In this document: piece by piece, positions 60,882 through 64,000 of the stretch
Numbering within the stretch: position 1 is the stretch's first letter
How the letters are laid out: every line of letters starts with the position of its first letter
DNA from: an uncultured Bacteroidota bacterium
GTDB taxonomy: Bacteria; Bacteroidota; Bacteroidia; Flavobacteriales; Flavobacteriaceae
Length of the DNA: 64,000 nucleotides
NCBI GenBank assembly: GCA_913062555.1
Contig: CAJXVU010000006.1
Span: 51,186 to 115,185 of the forward strand
Reading direction: 5' to 3'
Made by a program: the position numbers and the translations under genes
Notes under the pieces: model-generated
Databases searched by the model: none
The model's input: only the letters and a program-made list of their open reading frames with translations
Told to the model about the DNA's origin: nothing

Positions 60882-62711
60882 ATGAAAAATATTATCTCAG
60901 TCCTCTTCATCATAATTCTTTTTCAATCATGTTCAGAAGTATCAAATACTGATACTACAACTGGTTTAATAAAAAAGGTAGAAACTGGTCTCACAACTCG
61001 GGTATACATAAAGGGCGATTCGACATGGTCCATAGAAGAACGTATGAAACACTACGGAATTCCGGGAGCCAGTATTGCAGTAATCCATAATGGTGAAATT
61101 GCATGGACAAAAGCTTACGGTGTGATGGATAAGGAAAGTCAAACTCCAGTAACAACACAAACCCTCTTCCAGGCAGCGGCTACTAGTATGCCGGTAACGG
61201 CCTATGGTGCATTACGTCTTGTAGAAGAAAAGAAACTCAGCTTAGATGAAAATATTAACAGCTATTTAAAATCCTGGAAAGTACCAGAAAATGATTTTAC
61301 CAAAGAAAAGAAAGTCACCATAAAAAATATTTTAAATCATTCTGCCGGAATACATCCTCGTGGAACGGGACGATATAGTATAAATGAAACAATTCCAACT
61401 CTTGTAGAGATACTAAACGGAACTCCTCCAGCTATAAATGACCCGATTACTGTAAATAAAGAGCCTGGTGAAAGTGTTCGTTTTGCATATGCTAGCTATG
61501 TGCCTATTCAACAAATGATGCTGGATGTTGACGGGAAAACCTTCCCAGAAATCATGCATGAACTCGTGTTACAACCCTTAGAAATGAACAACAGTACGTT
61601 TAATCAATCGCTCACAGCAGCCCAATTAAAGAAGGTAGCAACAGGTTATTTACAAGATGGCACCATGGTAGAGGGCAGAAGAAAGATCTATCCTGCATTG
61701 GCTTCAAATGGGTTATGGACAACTGCCGAGGACTATGCAAAATTTTTAAGCAATGTACAGCAAACACTGAAAGGTAAGAGCACTAAAGGATTATCGAAAG
61801 AGCTAACAGAATTAATGGGTACACCATATGGAGTGAGTAATTCTGGTTGGTCATTCACACTCGGGTTAGGGTTTCAGCTTTTTAATAGAAACGATGACAT
61901 CTACTTAAGGCATCACGGATGGAATACAGGTTTTTATGCTGAGATAATGGCTCATAGAGACAAAGGTTATGGTGTGGTAGTAATGACCAATTCTACGTTT
62001 CCGGATTTTAATGCTGAAGTGATTCGTGCTGTGGCCCAGGTCTATGATTGGGCTAATTTTGTTCCGGTACATCAAAAGATAGAAATTGAACCATCATATG
62101 CGGATGAAATTACCGGTAGATACCAATCCGACGATGTAATTGTAAAAATCTTTCAAAAGGACAATCAATTGTTTTACAAAAACATACTTGATGAACAGGG
62201 AGTAGAACTCATTAAAGTCTCGGATAGCCTTTTCGTTCGAAGAAATTCCAGTCGATTTATTCAGTTTAAACCAGATTCTAAACAGGGAGCAGTCAATTTA
62301 CAGTATCTGAATCGAAACGATGGAGCAATAATTTCAACCTTAGTTAAGGTCGCTAATAATAAAAAAAGTCCAGTAGAATTCCTTCTTGAAGACGACTTTG
62401 AAAACGCACTTATTGCCTATAAAAAATTAAAGGAGCTCGACCCCAACCATCCAACTGTTACCGAAGACTACATAAATGATATTGGTTACGATTTTTTCCA
62501 CGGGGATAGAATGACATTATCACTAAACACTTTCAAAGTTAATATGATGCTCTATCCTGATAGCTATAAAGTATATGATAGTTATGCAGAAGCCTGTATG
62601 AAAGCAGGCGACAATGATTTGGCAATTTTAAATTATTCGAAATCACTTGAATTAAACCCTCAAAATAACCTTGCAAGGAGTAAGCTTGTAGAATTGCAAA
62701 AAGCTGAATAA
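60882..62711 (+). CDS. secreted serine beta-lactamase-fold protein with C-terminal TPR; catalytic motif lost
   Basis: Lipoprotein-like N-terminus; YGIPGASIAVIHNGEIAWTKAYGV; TLFQAAATSMPVTA; TPR NDLAILNYSKSLELNPQN. Confidence 0.9.
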   Translation: MKNIISVLFIIILFQSCSEVSNTDTTTGLIKKVETGLTTRVYIKGDSTWSIEERMKHYGIPGASIAVIHNGEIAWTKAYGVMDKESQTPVTTQTLFQAAATSMPVTAYGALRLVEEKKLSLDENINSYLKSWKVPENDFTKEKKVTIKNILNHSAGIHPRGTGRYSINETIPTLVEILNGTPPAINDPITVNKEPGESVRFAYASYVPIQQMMLDVDGKTFPEIMHELVLQPLEMNNSTFNQSLTAAQLKKVATGYLQDGTMVEGRRKIYPALASNGLWTTAEDYAKFLSNVQQTLKGKSTKGLSKELTELMGTPYGVSNSGWSFTLGLGFQLFNRNDDIYLRHHGWNTGFYAEIMAHRDKGYGVVVMTNSTFPDFNAEVIRAVAQVYDWANFVPVHQKIEIEPSYADEITGRYQSDDVIVKIFQKDNQLFYKNILDEQGVELIKVSDSLFVRRNSSRFIQFKPDSKQGAVNLQYLNRNDGAIISTLVKVANNKKSPVEFLLEDDFENALIAYKKLKELDPNHPTVTEDYINDIGYDFFHGDRMTLSLNTFKVNMMLYPDSYKVYDSYAEACMKAGDNDLAILNYSKSLELNPQNNLARSKLVELQKAE

Positions 62712-62752
62712 AAACATGTCAAAAAAAGAATTCAATTAAAAAAGTATAACTA

Positions 62753-64000
62753 ATGAAAACCATTAAACTTGTAGTACTAACAATTGCTATATCGCTAAAC
62801 ACAGGCTATGCTCAAGAAAATAGTGCAAACGATGCTGGCCATCCAACTTTAGAAGATCGCTATTTTGGAGAAAAGCCACCGGGCTTAATTCCTAAACTTT
62901 TTGCTCCTAACATTGTCTCTCCAGAAGGGTTTTTTGAAGGTGGCAATTTTTCACCAGATATGAAGGAGTTCTATTTCTCTAGGAAAAATGGGAAATACGA
63001 AAAACGCACATTTTTTGTTATTCGATATGAAAATAATCGTTGGGGACACGAATCTGAGACCGATATAAAATGGCCACAATTCTCTGAGGATGGTACTATG
63101 ATATACGGTGGAAAGGAATATAGGGAACGAACTACCAATGGTTGGTCGGAACCCAAAAGTCAAGGAACATTCTTGAAAGACCAGGCACATGGTATCTCGC
63201 TTTCAGCAAATGGTACCTATTATTTTGGTTTTCGAGAAAAGGAAGGCAGGGGATATGGTTCTATCCGCTATTCACGCTTGATAAACGGCAAACGTGAAAA
63301 CCCAGTAAAAATGAGCAAGGCGATTAACACAGGAAGATTTATTGCCCATCCCTTCATTGCTCCAGATGAATCCTATTTAATGTGGGATTCTGAGAAAGAT
63401 GGCGGAAATGGTGGTAGCGACTGTTATATTAGTTTCAGGCAGAAAGATGGTTCATGGGGAGCAGCTATTAACTTGGGTGAACAAATAAATACAGCATCAG
63501 ATGAAAGTAGCCCAAGTGTAACACCCGATGGAAAATATTTAGGCTTTTCGAGGGGTGATTGGGTGGTTAAAAAAGATGGAAGTACCAATTGGGTAGGAAA
63601 AAGTTATTGGGTAGATGCTCAGATTATTGAGACCCTTAGGGCTAAATCATCGCCCTATACAATTGCTTATAATTCAATAGTAACCGGTTATGTAGAAATT
63701 TATTTAGGTGATGCAGAAGGTACATCAACTATTAAAAGTACAAATGCGAAAGGTGGCTACTTGGCTTGGTCTCCTGACGGAAAACAATTTGCTTTTTATC
63801 ACAAATATGATGACAGAAAAACATGGTCCATTCATACCATGAATATTGATGGTACGAATAGGCAGCGTTTAACTCATGAAAAAAACAAATGGGATAATTC
63901 ACCAGCATGGTCGCCTGATGGCTCAAAAATTGTTTTTGCAAGAGAATATTGGGATTCGGAAAAAAATTGGCATCCAGAAATTTGGATTATGAATGCAGAT
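62753..64000 (+). CDS. PD40/TolB-like propeller protein (paralogue 3), truncated by window end
   Basis: Open frame from ATG 62753 to window end; GEKPPGLIPKLFAPNIVSPEG, FIAPDESYLMWD, SYWVDAQIIETLRAK, then additional WSPDGKQFAF / WSPDGSKIVFA blades. Confidence 0.85.
   Translation, partial: MKTIKLVVLTIAISLNTGYAQENSANDAGHPTLEDRYFGEKPPGLIPKLFAPNIVSPEGFFEGGNFSPDMKEFYFSRKNGKYEKRTFFVIRYENNRWGHESETDIKWPQFSEDGTMIYGGKEYRERTTNGWSEPKSQGTFLKDQAHGISLSANGTYYFGFREKEGRGYGSIRYSRLINGKRENPVKMSKAINTGRFIAHPFIAPDESYLMWDSEKDGGNGGSDCYISFRQKDGSWGAAINLGEQINTASDESSPSVTPDGKYLGFSRGDWVVKKDGSTNWVGKSYWVDAQIIETLRAKSSPYTIAYNSIVTGYVEIYLGDAEGTSTIKSTNAKGGYLAWSPDGKQFAFYHKYDDRKTWSIHTMNIDGTNRQRLTHEKNKWDNSPAWSPDGSKIVFAREYWDSEKNWHPEIWIMNAD

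Noticed and set aside
62951-63190. Two minus-strand ORFs inside the third propeller gene, and similar short antisense ORFs throughout the track (e.g. 645-896, 9197-9505, 30236-30583, 53436-53906)
   Set aside because: All lie antisense to well-supported genes with no recognisable domains; typical spurious ORFs
1-64000. CRISPR array, tRNA/rRNA genes, IS elements or prophage
   Set aside because: No regularly spaced repeats, cloverleaf-like sequences, transposase/integrase or phage structural proteins were recognised by reading; a dedicated scan could still find weak cases

Overview
The window looks like chromosome from a low-GC Bacteroidota (Flavobacteriaceae-like) bacterium. The left ~36 kb is mostly housekeeping: lipid A (lpxC/fabZ tail, lpxA, second lpxD-like), efp, sucD, fabG, a complete his operon (hisG-D-C-B-H-A-F-IE) with a His-rich leader peptide and attenuator, a TetR/SDR pair, ftcD, a leu operon, an MscS channel and an EF-G paralogue. 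The right ~28 kb is accessory: AraC regulators, an M61-like protease, an NHL-repeat protein, a DnaJ-KTSC fusion, a one-domain DEAD-box protein, a decayed rsgA fragment, a lipoprotein/radical SAM/fatty-acid-hydroxylase cluster, and two similarly arranged loci. Each of these loci has a minus-strand LytTR regulator plus LytS-type kinase, divergent from a secreted enzyme-like protein and PD40-type propeller proteins. The secreted enzyme-like protein appears to have lost its catalytic residues in both loci (FGE fold without Cys; beta-lactamase fold with the SxxK motif replaced by ATSM). This duplicated sensor/pseudo-enzyme/propeller arrangement is my best candidate for an undescribed system. I saw no rRNA genes, tRNA genes, CRISPR arrays or intact mobile elements. 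All calls come from reading motifs and translations by eye; no searches were run.
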